Source of the DNA: Halomonas sp. SpR1
Lineage (GTDB): Bacteria; Pseudomonadota; Gammaproteobacteria; Pseudomonadales; Halomonadaceae
Length of the DNA: 64,000 nucleotides
Assembly (NCBI RefSeq): GCF_031010175.1
Contig: NZ_JAUAMB010000016.1
Coordinates: forward strand, 1 to 64,000
Reading direction: 5' to 3'
Below are positions 45,378 to 54,807 of this stretch, piece after piece. A program made the position numbers and the translations under genes. The number at the start of each line of letters is the position of its first letter. Position 1 is the first letter of the stretch. The notes beneath the pieces are model-generated. The model made no database searches and was not told where the DNA came from. It saw only the letters and a program-made list of their open reading frames with translations.

Positions 45378-45445
45378 CTATGTGAAGGGTTCATCAAAAA
45401 GAGTAGGGGCATGCTATACGGAGTGTTCACTACCGCTAACCGTCA

Positions 45446-45483
45446 CAAAAAAGGCTTCGCCCCCTAACATTCAGGGAGCGAAG
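45446..45483 (-). terminator. Hairpin between dppA and dppBCDF
   Basis: On the minus strand CTTCGC(T)CCCT pairs with AGGG(G)GCGAAG around a seven-base loop and is followed by CCTTTTTTG. This is a good intrinsic terminator. As the only one between dppA and dppB it probably makes the binding protein more abundant than the permeases. Confidence 0.8.
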
Positions 45484-45556
45484 TATCCTTGCGGTTAACT
45501 CACTTGCCGTTAACTATTAGGCAGTTAAGGCTGCAGTGACTCGTTTGGTTTAATGC

Positions 45557-47137
45557 TTAGTCGTCACTACGGTTGATCACCAGGTCACCCAGGTAGGGGA
45601 AATCCAGGGCATTCACCACTGGCTCAATCTCAACGCCGTCGGCGGCAGCGTAGGCAAGATTCTGCCAGTGCAGCGTGATGTAGCCGACGTCTTCGTAAAG
45701 CATGGCTTCGGCTTCACGCAGCATTTCGTTGCGTTTTTCCAAATCGGTTTCGCTATCGGCTTCGGTGACCAGCGCGTCGATCTCTTCGTTGCAATAGCTG
45801 CCGTAGTTGTACTGGCCAGCGCCGGTCTCTTCATCGATGCAGAAGGAGAGGTACTGGAAGAAGTTAGCGGTGTCTTCGGTATCCGCGTGCCAGCCGATCA
45901 TCGCCATATCGGATTGGCGGGTATCGTACTCAGGCCAGTACTGCGCTAGTGGCATGGTGCGCAGGTCAACGTCAATGTTGATTTGTGCCAGCATGTTGGC
46001 GACCGCTTGGGCAATCTGGGCATCGTTCACGTAACGGTTATTGGGGGCGATCATTTCAACGCTGAAGCCCTCTTCGTAGCCCGCTTCGGCCATCAGCTCC
46101 TTGGCGCGCTCGATATCGTAGCGCGGTGTTAAATCCGGGTTGTGACCGGAGTAGCCCTTGGGTGAGAACTGCCCCGCCGGTATGGCGAAACCACGCATCA
46201 AGCGATCGGCGATGCCTTCCTGGTTAATAGCCAAATCAACCGCCTGGCGAACACGGGCATCCTGGAAGGCTTCAACGCGCTCTTCGTTCATTTGGAAGCC
46301 AATAATGCGTGTACCGTCTACTTCTACCAGATTAACGCCATCGGCCTCGCGTACGCGATCCAGATCATTGGGTGGTACGGCATCAATAAAGTCGACACCG
46401 CCGGAGAGCAGGGCGGCAACCCGTGAGGCGTTCTCAGCGATCGGGGTCATAACAATGCTGGTCACATTGCCTTTGCTTTCGGTATCCCAGTAATCTTCAA
46501 AGCGTTCAAAATCTACCCGTACACCCTGGCGGCGGTCAGTGACCATGAAGGGGCCAGTGCCAGAAACATTACGCGAAGCAAAGGAGTTGCCTGCTTTAAC
46601 GATCTCAGCTTTGTCGTTGCCGCCGTCGGTTTCACCACTATAGAACTCGCTATCCATCGGGAAGATGTAGGTAGCCAGGTTAAGTAGCAGCGGGTAAGGT
46701 TCGGTGGTGACAATCTCAACGGTGTAGTCGTCAACGGCTTCAGCGCTGGCAACCGGCTCAAAAATAGCGCGGTAGTCAGGGCTCTCTTTTAGACGCTCAA
46801 TGGTCCATACCACGTCTTTGGCGGTAAATTCGTTACCTGAGTGGAAGGTAACGCCTTCGCGCAAGGTCATGCGCATGGTGGTTTCGTCAACCTGCTCCCA
46901 CTCGGTGGCTAAGCGCGGCTCAAACTCAAAGTCCTTTGTCCAGCGTACCAGCGGGTCAAATGCCATATGAGAAAAACGCAGTACGCCGCCAGAAAGCTGC
47001 TCGTGAAGATCAAGTGTTTCGGGGTCAGCAGAGTAGCCAATGCGCAGGGTTTCAGCGCTTGCAGTCATCGGCAGCAATGTCGTACCCGCTACCACTGCAC
47101 CAATTACGGAAGCCAGTAAGGTTTTCTTGAGCGTCAT
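45557..47137 (-). CDS. dppA: Dipeptide/oligopeptide-binding protein (family 5 solute-binding protein)
   Basis: 526 residues with a Sec signal peptide ending MTASA before ETLRIGYSADPETLDLHEQ. The family 5 core is clear: PLVRWTKDFEFEPRLATEWEQVDETTM, LREGVTFHSGNEFTAKDVVWTIERLK, and the DARVRQAVDLAINQEGIADRLM motif. It delivers peptides or related solutes to the membrane complex. Located first in the leftward cluster. The ligand cannot be decided: family 5 includes dipeptide, nickel, glutathione and opine binders. Confidence 0.92.
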   Translation of the reverse strand: MTLKKTLLASVIGAVVAGTTLLPMTASAETLRIGYSADPETLDLHEQLSGGVLRFSHMAFDPLVRWTKDFEFEPRLATEWEQVDETTMRMTLREGVTFHSGNEFTAKDVVWTIERLKESPDYRAIFEPVASAEAVDDYTVEIVTTEPYPLLLNLATYIFPMDSEFYSGETDGGNDKAEIVKAGNSFASRNVSGTGPFMVTDRRQGVRVDFERFEDYWDTESKGNVTSIVMTPIAENASRVAALLSGGVDFIDAVPPNDLDRVREADGVNLVEVDGTRIIGFQMNEERVEAFQDARVRQAVDLAINQEGIADRLMRGFAIPAGQFSPKGYSGHNPDLTPRYDIERAKELMAEAGYEEGFSVEMIAPNNRYVNDAQIAQAVANMLAQINIDVDLRTMPLAQYWPEYDTRQSDMAMIGWHADTEDTANFFQYLSFCIDEETGAGQYNYGSYCNEEIDALVTEADSETDLEKRNEMLREAEAMLYEDVGYITLHWQNLAYAAADGVEIEPVVNALDFPYLGDLVINRSDD

Positions 47138-47434
47138 TATCGTTCCCTTAGGTCATTGTTTATTGTTCGTCTTGCCGCCATTTCCGAGGCTGGAAGCACT
47201 CCTTCAGCCAGAAAGCACCGGCAAAACAGACACGGTCAGTTCGTATACCTGTTTACAACACAGGCGTACAGCCTAGGCTTACAACATAGAGAGTGCCTAT
47301 TGCGTCATACAATCGAAATAATGACAGGCATCATTCGTCTACTGAATGATGGGGCTAATAGCGGTGTGCTGATGGCTTGATTTAAGACGAAAGTAGTAAG
47401 TGAAAAGCGACACATTACAGGACGGAAAAACCAT
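47138..47434. other. Divergent intergenic region between dppA and a secreted protein gene
   Basis: About 300 bases that must hold the dppA promoter and the promoter for the gene at 47435. A perfect inverted repeat CATCATTC-GTCTACT-GAATGATG lies at 47329-47351. Two similar words, TTTACAACA and CTTACAACA, lie at about 47250-47290. I cannot name -35/-10 boxes with confidence. No gene is seen. Confidence 0.5.
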
Positions 47435-47983
47435 ATGTGGAAAAAAATCGGGATAGTGTTGATCGCTTCATGGCTACCTATGAATGGTTTTGCCACTGAG
47501 ACTGTGGAGCAACGTACCTCTGATCAAGGGGAAGCTGGGCGCGCAGTACCAGAAATAGCAGGAGTGCTAGATGATGAATTACACGAGTGGTTCGTTTTAA
47601 GCCATGGCAGTGACTCAAATGCCTCCTTCGTGGAATTAGGCGACGATATCAACATTGATATCACTGGCTCTGTTGACAGTGAGGCATGGGAAAGTGATGA
47701 GGCGATCTCGATTAGCCTGACCGTAGCTGAAGAGCAACTGACCAATGCAGTGGTTATCTACTCCATTGGAAGCTCTATTTCCCCACCACTATTCACCTCG
47801 GAAGGAGGCGATGTGGCAGTCACACTGACTCACTATGAACGTACCAGCCAAGCGGTTCACGTGGCTGGAAAAATAGAGGGGGTAATGGCGCTGCAAGTCG
47901 CGTTGGGTGAACCACCAAGCCTTGAAGAGGGCATTGAGATTGACGTGGCATTCGAGGTGGAGGCACAAAAAATAGAGTTTTAA
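47435..47983 (+). CDS. Secreted protein of unknown function
   Basis: 182 residues. A Sec signal peptide (WKKIGIVLIASWLPMNGFA) is followed by an acidic, Ser/Glu-rich mature part with alternating strand-like pieces (AISISLTVAEEQLTNAVVIYSIGS; AVHVAGKIEGVMALQVAL). No cysteine or lipobox is seen in the mature part, so it is likely a free periplasmic protein. I do not recognise the family. Single gene, convergent with the glutaredoxin-like gene. Confidence 0.65.
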   Translation: MWKKIGIVLIASWLPMNGFATETVEQRTSDQGEAGRAVPEIAGVLDDELHEWFVLSHGSDSNASFVELGDDINIDITGSVDSEAWESDEAISISLTVAEEQLTNAVVIYSIGSSISPPLFTSEGGDVAVTLTHYERTSQAVHVAGKIEGVMALQVALGEPPSLEEGIEIDVAFEVEAQKIEF

Positions 47984-48052
47984 CCCGCCAGGTCGACTTA
48001 CGCCGACCTAGTGAAGAGGCCTCGGTTGGCACCCATTTCAAATAGAGGGGGT

Positions 48053-48439
48053 TTAGCCAAAGCGCTGATGTAACCAAGCGTTAATAGTGTCAGATTCGTA
48101 CATCCACTCTTCACGCCCATCGTCGTGGTTGATTCTCAAGCAGGGCACTTTGACCTTGCCGCCCCCTTCCAGTAGCGCCTGCTTATGGGCCGGATCAAGT
48201 TGCGCATCACGTACTTCAATATTTAAACCCAGGCGTGCTATCTCTTTGCGCACCTTGATGCAAAAAGGGCAGGTGCGGAATTGGTACAGTGCGAGGTTCT
48301 GGCACGCTTGATCCACTTTAGCTTGCTCTTCAGGGGTGCGCTCCACTGACTTAGGTGTAGATAGTTTCTCGGAAATCAGCATGACCGGGGCAAGCACCAA
48401 GCGAAGGCCACGGAAAAAATAGCGAATTAAAATGCGCAT
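48053..48439 (-). CDS. Glutaredoxin-like protein with N-terminal membrane-associated segment
   Basis: 128 residues from the ATG at 48437-48439 (AGGAG upstream); the frame extends upstream without a signal. The glutaredoxin domain covers about 45-125 with the redox pair in LYQFRTCPFCIKVRKEI (CPFC) and the cis-proline in KVPCLRINHDDG, and WMYESDTINAWL near the end. The first 30 residues (ILIRYFFRGLRLVLAPVMLI) are hydrophobic and may anchor the protein. Divergent from mpl. Confidence 0.88.
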   Translation of the reverse strand: MRILIRYFFRGLRLVLAPVMLISEKLSTPKSVERTPEEQAKVDQACQNLALYQFRTCPFCIKVRKEIARLGLNIEVRDAQLDPAHKQALLEGGGKVKVPCLRINHDDGREEWMYESDTINAWLHQRFG

Positions 48440-48691
48440 TGAAAGACTCCTTTGCTGATGCTGGCTCACATCAGTGTGACGAGTGGTAAGAAAGTGATGG
48501 TCATCATTAGTAAACAGTGGCCGCATCCTGCAACAACTAGAGGGATTTGTCACTTGAGAGGTGCATTGCCGCCGTTTTAGCGATGAGGAGATGAGCAAAT
48601 AGTGTCAACATGCTAGGCTAGCTAGCTATTTTTACGCCATTTTTTTGGCTTTTATTGAATTAGTTTACTGGCGATTAACGGGGCGAGAGCC

Positions 48692-50107
48692 ATGCATCTG
48701 CATATTATGGGTATCTGTGGCACCTTTATGGGGAGCCTGGCGCTGCTGGCGCGTGAAATGGGGCACCAGGTGAGTGGCTCCGATCAGAACGTATACCCAC
48801 CGATGAGCACCCAATTGGCTGATGCGGGCATCACCTTAATGCAGGGCTATCACGCAGAGCACCTGTCGCCATCGCCGGATCTTGTCGTGGTGGGCAATGC
48901 TCTGTCACGTGGCAATGACGAGGTTGAAGCGCTACTTAACAGCGGCTTGCCGTATACCTCGGGTGCGCAGTGGTTGGCGGAGCACGTGTTGCCCGGTCGG
49001 CGAGTCATCGCTGTAGCAGGTACCCACGGAAAAACCACCACCGCGAGTGTATTGGCTTGGCTGTTGGAGAGCGCTGGCTTAACGCCGGGGTTTTTAATTG
49101 GCGGGGTGCCGCGTAATTTTGGCGTCTCGGCACGTTTGGGTGATCCTAAAGCGCCGTTTGTAGTGGAGGCTGATGAGTACGACACCGCCTTCTTCGATAA
49201 ACGCTCCAAGTTCGTTCACTACCGTCCGCATATCGCCATCCTCAACAATCTTGAGTTTGACCACGCCGACATCTTTCCCGATCTGGCCGCTATCGAGCGG
49301 CAGTTCCACCACCTGGTGCGTACTGTGCCAAGCCAGGGCCACCTATTGGTTGCCGATGAGCAGCCTGCCCTTGAGCGTGTGCTGAACCAGGGCGCTTGGT
49401 CACCGGTTACCCATTTTGGCGATCAGGTTGCGAGTGAATGGCAACTGGTTCTAGAGCGCGCCGATGCTAGCCGCTTCCAGGTGATTTATAGCGGGGACAA
49501 ACATAGCCAGTCGGGAGGTGGCCAAGAGCAAGACGGGGTTGTTGAGTGGCAGCTCACCGGCGAGCATAACGCCCGCAATGCATTGGCAGCACTAGCAGCG
49601 GCGCATTTATGTGGGGTTGATTTAGCCCGCGGCTGTGCAGCATTGGCGCGCTTTGAAACACCCAGAAGGCGCCAAGAGGTGCGCGGTGAAATCAATGGCA
49701 TTCAGGTTATCGATGATTTCGCCCATCATCCCACGGCGATTGTCGCCACGCTCAAAGGGCTACGTGCGGCAACTACAAAAGGGCGCCTGCTGGCGGTGGT
49801 TGAGCCGCGTTCTAACACGATGCGTTTAGGTGCGCTGCGCGAGCGGTTAATTGAAAGCGTGGCTGACGCTGATGGCGTGTTTTGGTTTCAGCCCGCGGGG
49901 CTTGACTGGTCGATGGACGAGCTGGTCGCCACTCAAGGCGCGCGTGGCCAGCTGTTTAGCGATATTGATACGCTGGTGGCAGCTGTGGTCACTCAAGCGT
50001 CACCTTTGGATCGCATTGTGGTGATGTCCAACGGCGGCTTTGAGGGGGTGCATGAACGCCTGCTCGCCGCATTGGAAGCAGCCAAGGAGGGGAAGCGTGA
50101 TAGCTAG
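48692..50107 (+). CDS. mpl: UDP-N-acetylmuramate:L-alanyl-gamma-D-glutamyl-meso-diaminopimelate ligase
   Basis: 471 residues, usual length. It opens HIMGICGTFMGSLALLAREMGH as Mpl/MurC do, with the ATP site AGTHGKTTTASVLAWLLESAG (about 109-129), then VVEADEYDTAFFDKRSKFVHY and EHNARNALAALAAAH. Mpl ligates the recycled murein tripeptide to UDP-MurNAc in the cytoplasm. It overlaps ubiX by 11 bases. Confidence 0.95.
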   Translation: MHLHIMGICGTFMGSLALLAREMGHQVSGSDQNVYPPMSTQLADAGITLMQGYHAEHLSPSPDLVVVGNALSRGNDEVEALLNSGLPYTSGAQWLAEHVLPGRRVIAVAGTHGKTTTASVLAWLLESAGLTPGFLIGGVPRNFGVSARLGDPKAPFVVEADEYDTAFFDKRSKFVHYRPHIAILNNLEFDHADIFPDLAAIERQFHHLVRTVPSQGHLLVADEQPALERVLNQGAWSPVTHFGDQVASEWQLVLERADASRFQVIYSGDKHSQSGGGQEQDGVVEWQLTGEHNARNALAALAAAHLCGVDLARGCAALARFETPRRRQEVRGEINGIQVIDDFAHHPTAIVATLKGLRAATTKGRLLAVVEPRSNTMRLGALRERLIESVADADGVFWFQPAGLDWSMDELVATQGARGQLFSDIDTLVAAVVTQASPLDRIVVMSNGGFEGVHERLLAALEAAKEGKRDS

Positions 50108-50741
50108 AGCTGACACCGCATTAAAAAAGCCGATTACCGTGGCTCTCACCGGCGCGTCAGGGGCTCAATACGGTTTGCGCTTGATCGATGTATTAGTCGC
50201 CGCAGGTCATGAAGTGTGGGTAATGATTTCCAAAGCCGCGCACATGGTCATCGCCACGGAAACAGATATTGAGCTACCCGCGCAGCCTCAGCGTTTAGTC
50301 GAGGCGCTGAGCAAGCGCAGTGGGGCGCGGCCAGGTCAGATTCGCTGCTTCGGCCGCGAGGACTGGATGGCGCCGGTGGCGTCAGGCTCTGGTGCGCCCT
50401 CTGCCATGGTGGTGTGTCCGTGTTCCACCGGTACGCTTTCTGCCGTGGCAACGGGGGCCAGCAATAACCTGATTGAGCGGGCAGCGGATGTGGCGATTAA
50501 AGAGCGTCGCACGTTGGTGCTGGTACCGCGGGAAAGCCCGTTTTCGCCGATCCATTTAGAGCACATGCTGGCGTTGAGTCGTTTGGGTGTGGTCATCTTG
50601 CCGGCAGCCCCAGGATTTTATCACCGCCCACAAAGTATTGATGATCTGATTGATTTTATTGTCGCGCGTGTTCTCAACCAGCTAGGCATCGAGCACTCGC
50701 TGGTTCCTCGCTGGGGTGAGGTCGTAAATAAGGATGACTGA
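50097..50741 (+). CDS. ubiX: Flavin prenyltransferase
   Basis: 214 residues from the GTG at 50097, which has AAGGAGG six bases upstream and overlaps mpl by 11 bases; an earlier ATG in the same frame at 50040 lies inside mpl. Signatures: ITVALTGASGAQYGLRLIDVL, VVCPCSTGTLSAVATGASNNLIERAADV and LVPRESPFSPIHLEHML. UbiX makes prenyl-FMN for UbiD decarboxylases. Co-transcribed with mpl and probably LysE downstream. Confidence 0.94.
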   Translation: MIARADTALKKPITVALTGASGAQYGLRLIDVLVAAGHEVWVMISKAAHMVIATETDIELPAQPQRLVEALSKRSGARPGQIRCFGREDWMAPVASGSGAPSAMVVCPCSTGTLSAVATGASNNLIERAADVAIKERRTLVLVPRESPFSPIHLEHMLALSRLGVVILPAAPGFYHRPQSIDDLIDFIVARVLNQLGIEHSLVPRWGEVVNKDD

Positions 50742-50744
50742 TCT

Positions 50745-51368
50745 ATGATGTCGTGGGCCACGCTTTCGGTTTTTGTGCCAACGTTTCTGTTCGTTTCGCT
50801 AACCCCCGGCATGTGCATGACCCTCGCCATGGTGCTGGGCATGACCCAAGGCGTTAAACGTACGCTGTGGATGATGATTGGTGAGTTACTGGGCGTAGGC
50901 TTAGTGGCCGCCGCCGCTGGCGCAGGGGTGGCTGCGTTAATGCTGCGACAGCCAGAGCTGTTCGTGCTGTTCAAGTGGGTGGGCGGCGCCTACCTGGGTT
51001 ATTTGGGCATCATGATGTGGCGCTCACGTGGGCGCATGGCGATTCCCAGTGAGCTGGATGCGGGGCCTCCCGCAAGCCCCCTGCAGTTAGCCATGCAAGG
51101 GTTTGTCACCGCGGTCGCAAACCCCAAAGGGTGGGCGTTTTTTATGGTGCTGCTGCCGCCTTTTTTGGATAGCAGCCGCCCGCTGCCAGGCCAGCTTAGC
51201 CTGCTGATCGCGGTCATTTTGAGCATTGAGTTTGCCAGCATGCTGGTCTATGCCACTGGCGGTAAAACGTTGCGCAATGTGTTGGGTAAAAGCGGCAATG
51301 TGCGTTTGCTTAACCGCATCGCCGGAACGCTGATGATTGGCGTTGGTTTATGGTTGGCACTGGGGTAG
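50745..51368 (+). CDS. LysE-family amino-acid exporter
   Basis: 207 residues. N-terminal SLTPGMCMTLAMVLGMTQG is a variant of the SPGP signature of the LysE/RhtB family, with about six TM helices and FVTAVANPKGWAFFMVLLPPFL in the middle. It starts four bases after the ubiX stop. Substrate unknown. It differs clearly from the LysE protein at 13.7 kb. Confidence 0.9.
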   Translation: MMSWATLSVFVPTFLFVSLTPGMCMTLAMVLGMTQGVKRTLWMMIGELLGVGLVAAAAGAGVAALMLRQPELFVLFKWVGGAYLGYLGIMMWRSRGRMAIPSELDAGPPASPLQLAMQGFVTAVANPKGWAFFMVLLPPFLDSSRPLPGQLSLLIAVILSIEFASMLVYATGGKTLRNVLGKSGNVRLLNRIAGTLMIGVGLWLALG

Positions 51369-51379
51369 GTAGATAGCCT

Positions 51380-52777
51380 TTAAACGGGTGGCAACAGCCC
51401 TACTCGAGCGCTGATAAGCACCAGCGATGCCGCGCTGAGCAGTAGCCAAGGGCAGGGCCGCATAGACGGGCGTGGCTGCTGTTGCCAATGCAGCAGTGTG
51501 AGCGCGCAGACGACCAAACCGAGTAGGGCGCCGCCCACCAGGTCACTGAACCAGTGTACGCCTACTGCCAGTCTTGATAGCGCCATGGGCAGCGCCAGGG
51601 CGAGTGCTATCCAATATACCCAAAAGCGTTTTTGACGAGGCATCTCGGCCGCCACGAAGGCTGCTGCAAGGCCAACGAGCACCACGGCAGTTGACGTGTG
51701 GGCACTCGGATAGGAGTAAGAGCCCATCAAGTAGTCCGGGGTCTCTGGACGAGCACGTCCAAATAGCCCTTTGCCCACTGTGTTCAGCAGGGCGACACCG
51801 GCAAAAGCGCCACACCAGTGCAGCAGAGCCTCCCATCTCTTACTCACCAGCATCCACGCCATCCAAGGCAGCATCAAAGCGATAATGCCCAGGGTGTCGC
51901 CAATTCGGGCAAATATATTCCCTGCTAGGTAAGAAAAATCACTCTGCAACATGGTAAACAATTGCTGAACCATCAGATCCATTTCCAGCGGGCCACGGTG
52001 GGCAATGATCAGTAATGTCCAGCCAGACAGGCTACCCAACGCTATTACCAGTAGTAGTAGCGAGGCCAAGGGCACATCACCGGTTTGGCTCATCGCCAGC
52101 CATGGTCGACGCAGCAGCGGTAAACGGCGAATGCTTCCGGCAATCGCCCGGTAAAGCCGCCCATGTCTTGTCGCTTGATGTCGGCCCCATGAGAAAATCA
52201 CGGCAAGCGCGACAACTATCGCAGCGAATATGAGCAGTGCCGTCTCTAAGCCTGGTGGTAGATTTAGATGGTGCTGCCAGGTGCGCCCCAGCAAGTACCC
52301 GGGCAGTACATAGGCTGGCGCCCACAGCGCCGCAGAGGTTAGGTTGGCCCAAACAAACGTCCTTGGTGACATCTGCATCATGCCTGCCACCAGTGGAATA
52401 ATTGGCCTCACCGGGCCGACAAAACGGCCAATAAACACCGACCATATGCCATAGCGCTCAAAGAAGCGCGCCCCGCGACCTAACCATTCGGGATGCTGAG
52501 ACAGTGGCCATCTCTGTGTGACCTGTTCTCGATGCTTGAAACCTAACGAAAAACTGATTCCATCGCCTAAAACAGCGCCAATAAAGGCGGCACCGATTAA
52601 CCAGGCAAGGCCGATATCCTGGTGGCCCGCCAGGGAAGCTGCGGTGGTGATCAACACCACTCCTGGCACCAGCAGCCCCACTAGGGCAAGTGACTCGACT
52701 AATGAAATGACCAACACCAGGCAGATGATAATCGGCGGTGATGGCGTTAATGATTGGAGCATATCAGCTAGCGGCAC
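51380..52777 (-). CDS. DedA-family / PAP2 phosphatase fusion membrane protein
   Basis: 465 residues. The first about 200 are DedA-like (SLALVGLLVPGVVLITTAASLAG; FFERYGIWSVFIGRFVGPVRPIIPLVAGM). The C-terminal 200 are a PAP2 lipid phosphatase with all three motifs: KGLFGRARP (near 335), SYPSAHTST (near 355) and SRLAVGVHWFSDLVGG (near 400). Together they fit bifunctional proteins seen in many gammaproteobacteria, likely acting on undecaprenyl or phosphatidyl pyrophosphates while moving lipids. Convergent with the LysE gene. Confidence 0.9.
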   Translation of the reverse strand: MPLADMLQSLTPSPPIIICLVLVISLVESLALVGLLVPGVVLITTAASLAGHQDIGLAWLIGAAFIGAVLGDGISFSLGFKHREQVTQRWPLSQHPEWLGRGARFFERYGIWSVFIGRFVGPVRPIIPLVAGMMQMSPRTFVWANLTSAALWAPAYVLPGYLLGRTWQHHLNLPPGLETALLIFAAIVVALAVIFSWGRHQATRHGRLYRAIAGSIRRLPLLRRPWLAMSQTGDVPLASLLLLVIALGSLSGWTLLIIAHRGPLEMDLMVQQLFTMLQSDFSYLAGNIFARIGDTLGIIALMLPWMAWMLVSKRWEALLHWCGAFAGVALLNTVGKGLFGRARPETPDYLMGSYSYPSAHTSTAVVLVGLAAAFVAAEMPRQKRFWVYWIALALALPMALSRLAVGVHWFSDLVGGALLGLVVCALTLLHWQQQPRPSMRPCPWLLLSAASLVLISARVGLLPPV

Positions 52778-52818
52778 AGAGCACTCCAGCGTCAGAAAAT
52801 TGAATTGAAAAAACCAGG

Positions 52819-53757
52819 CTAGACGTTGGCTAGGGCGGCGCCGCGTGCTTCCAGGCGCTTTACATAGTGCTCGAAGTATTCTGTACGGCTAGGTAGACAG
52901 GCCGCAATGCGTGCTTCCAATTGGCCGGTTTCTACTAATACGCACTGTGAAAGTGCTCTTTGCAAGCGTTCGCGGACTAGCAGCGCACCGCTTTCGCTCG
53001 TGTCAGGTAGCACGAGCCAAAAAGTGGCACTGTCGGCGCGCCCAAGCACGTCATGGTCGCGGCAACGGCTATTCACTTCGCCGCACAGCGCCCCCAGCAG
53101 TGCCGATTTTGCCCGGTGGCCGAACTGCTCTTCTGCCATATCCAACTGCGGTAAATGCAGCACCAGTACCGCGAGTTGCTGATTGAGCATTGCCGCGCGT
53201 TGGAACTCGCTGTGTAAGCGCTCTTTTAGCGTGTCAATATGGTAGGCACTGCAGTCGCTGTCATTGGGGTCTGTTGCCCGCAGGAGAGCCCGGCGACGAG
53301 CATGCTCCCAGCGAGGGAGGGCGAGAAGCAGCGTCAAGGCCGCATAGCCAACGATAATGGCCGGTGGCGCCGAGGAGACCGAGGGGAACAGCCACCACAA
53401 TGGCCCAGCCCCGATATTGATCAGTAACGCGGCCCATAGTGGTAACAGTAAAAAAGCAGCAGTAATCGGCAGGCCTAGCCAAATAGGCGATACCTGAGGC
53501 TGATAATAGAAAGCACCCAACACTACCGAATTGATTGCGCAAAGTAGGATAATGCGCGGTAGGTAGCTTTTTACCCCATGCCCGATATGCATTAACAGGG
53601 CCGACATAAGCAGCAAGGTCATAAAGGTGGGGATCAACAGGTCGCGGTAATCTCCCATGGCATACAGCCAGAGTGCGTATCCGGCCATAAGTGGGATACT
53701 GGCGGTGTAGGCGAGCGTCATTAATCGCTTGGGAATGTGAATGTAGTGCTCGGTCAT
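52819..53757 (-). CDS. Membrane protein with degenerate GGDEF domain
   Basis: 312 residues: about five TM helices (10-148), then a GGDEF-like domain (165-295). The position of the R-Y-G-G-D-E-F signature reads RADSATF (240-246) in the frame of LGRADSATFWLVLPDTS, so the catalytic GG(D/E)EF is lost and no diguanylate cyclase activity is expected. The rest (HIDTLKERLHSEFQRA, QQLAVLVLHLPQLD) keeps the fold. It overlaps by four bases with the next gene upstream, a paralogue of the same architecture. Confidence 0.75.
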   Translation of the reverse strand: MTEHYIHIPKRLMTLAYTASIPLMAGYALWLYAMGDYRDLLIPTFMTLLLMSALLMHIGHGVKSYLPRIILLCAINSVVLGAFYYQPQVSPIWLGLPITAAFLLLPLWAALLINIGAGPLWWLFPSVSSAPPAIIVGYAALTLLLALPRWEHARRRALLRATDPNDSDCSAYHIDTLKERLHSEFQRAAMLNQQLAVLVLHLPQLDMAEEQFGHRAKSALLGALCGEVNSRCRDHDVLGRADSATFWLVLPDTSESGALLVRERLQRALSQCVLVETGQLEARIAACLPSRTEYFEHYVKRLEARGAALANV

Positions 53758-54608
53758 ATTGTCTCTCGCACCCGTTCAGCCGGTAGCTTACTGATCTCAT
53801 GCACCGAAAGCGTTGCCGGTTCGATATCAATTAACTCAAGGTGTTCGCTGGCGATATTGTCGGGTAAGTCGGCGAGTAGTAGGCGGCGACGTTGCGAGGC
53901 TTCTTTAGGTGAGCTGGCGAGAATCAATGTTGCCAGTGTTGTGCTGCTTAAGCGGTAAACGTTTTCAAAATCGTAGGTTAGCTCGCACAGTTTTTGCGCC
54001 GTTGGCCATAGCTGGTGGCGTTTTACATGTAAAATAAACAGTTCTGCATGGACACCTTCCCGCTCACAGCGCATTTGTTCCCGGCTAATATCGCGCAGCA
54101 ACTGCTCACCAGCCCATAGGTTAAGGCCGGGAATCAATCGCAGGCGTTGACGAATCGAGCCATTCATATCGATAAGCTGCTGTGCCCTGGAAAGAGCAAG
54201 CAGGCCCAGTACCAGCAGAGAACAAATCAGCAGAATAAAGGCAGGCCCATCCAGCAGCGGTGCTACCATTACAGAACTAATCAGCCCAGCGCTGAGATTG
54301 AAAGCAGCTACCCAATTATTTTGTGGCAGCATCAGCATTGCAGCCCACGCCCAGATTAAAATGCCGTGCCGCTCTGGGGCAGCAGCAATTAAACCCAGTA
54401 GCAGGGCGCCAGGCACAATTTGCCACGGTAATCCCCGCGAGCGGCGGTGGCTAAAATCAAGCATTAGCGCGGTGATGAATAACCATCCGACGGATAGCCA
54501 CAGCACTAGGGCCGCAGCGGGGGGCGTTGCAGGTGTCCATAATGCCAGGGCTACGGCCGCGGCTAGAAGATTGGCACGTAACAGGCGGATTTTGTACTTG
54601 CTTTGCAT
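53754..54608 (-). CDS. Membrane protein with strongly degenerate GGDEF-like domain
   Basis: 284 residues: about six TM helices up to residue 140, then a domain that lines up with the GGDEF fold in its neighbour (NLWAGEQLLRDISREQMRCEREG; ELFILHVKRHQL). The signature position reads RLSSTTL (219-225), with no catalytic residue left. The ATGA overlap with the following gene makes these two a translationally coupled pair. They may form a hetero-complex that senses membrane signals or binds c-di-GMP without making it; this is inference. Confidence 0.6.
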   Translation of the reverse strand: MQSKYKIRLLRANLLAAAVALALWTPATPPAAALVLWLSVGWLFITALMLDFSHRRSRGLPWQIVPGALLLGLIAAAPERHGILIWAWAAMLMLPQNNWVAAFNLSAGLISSVMVAPLLDGPAFILLICSLLVLGLLALSRAQQLIDMNGSIRQRLRLIPGLNLWAGEQLLRDISREQMRCEREGVHAELFILHVKRHQLWPTAQKLCELTYDFENVYRLSSTTLATLILASSPKEASQRRRLLLADLPDNIASEHLELIDIEPATLSVHEISKLPAERVRETI

Positions 54609-54807
54609 GGTGACTTACTATTCGTCCTGAATAACCAGATGTATCTCATCAAGTAAAGTAATTGTAGGATAATAAAGGTGCCCGACACACATTAGCGCCT
54701 TAATCGTCCTCAGTATAACGGCGAAATGACGTAACATAAGCAAAACGTATAAAACAGCTGCATTCGGCTAATTAAAAAATTACAGCACCCTTCCGCACGG
54801 AGACACT

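Noticed and set aside
45484..45556. Repeated GTTAACT/GTTAAGG words after the dpp hairpin as a REP element
   Set aside because: Three short imperfect copies only; no palindromic unit of REP type.
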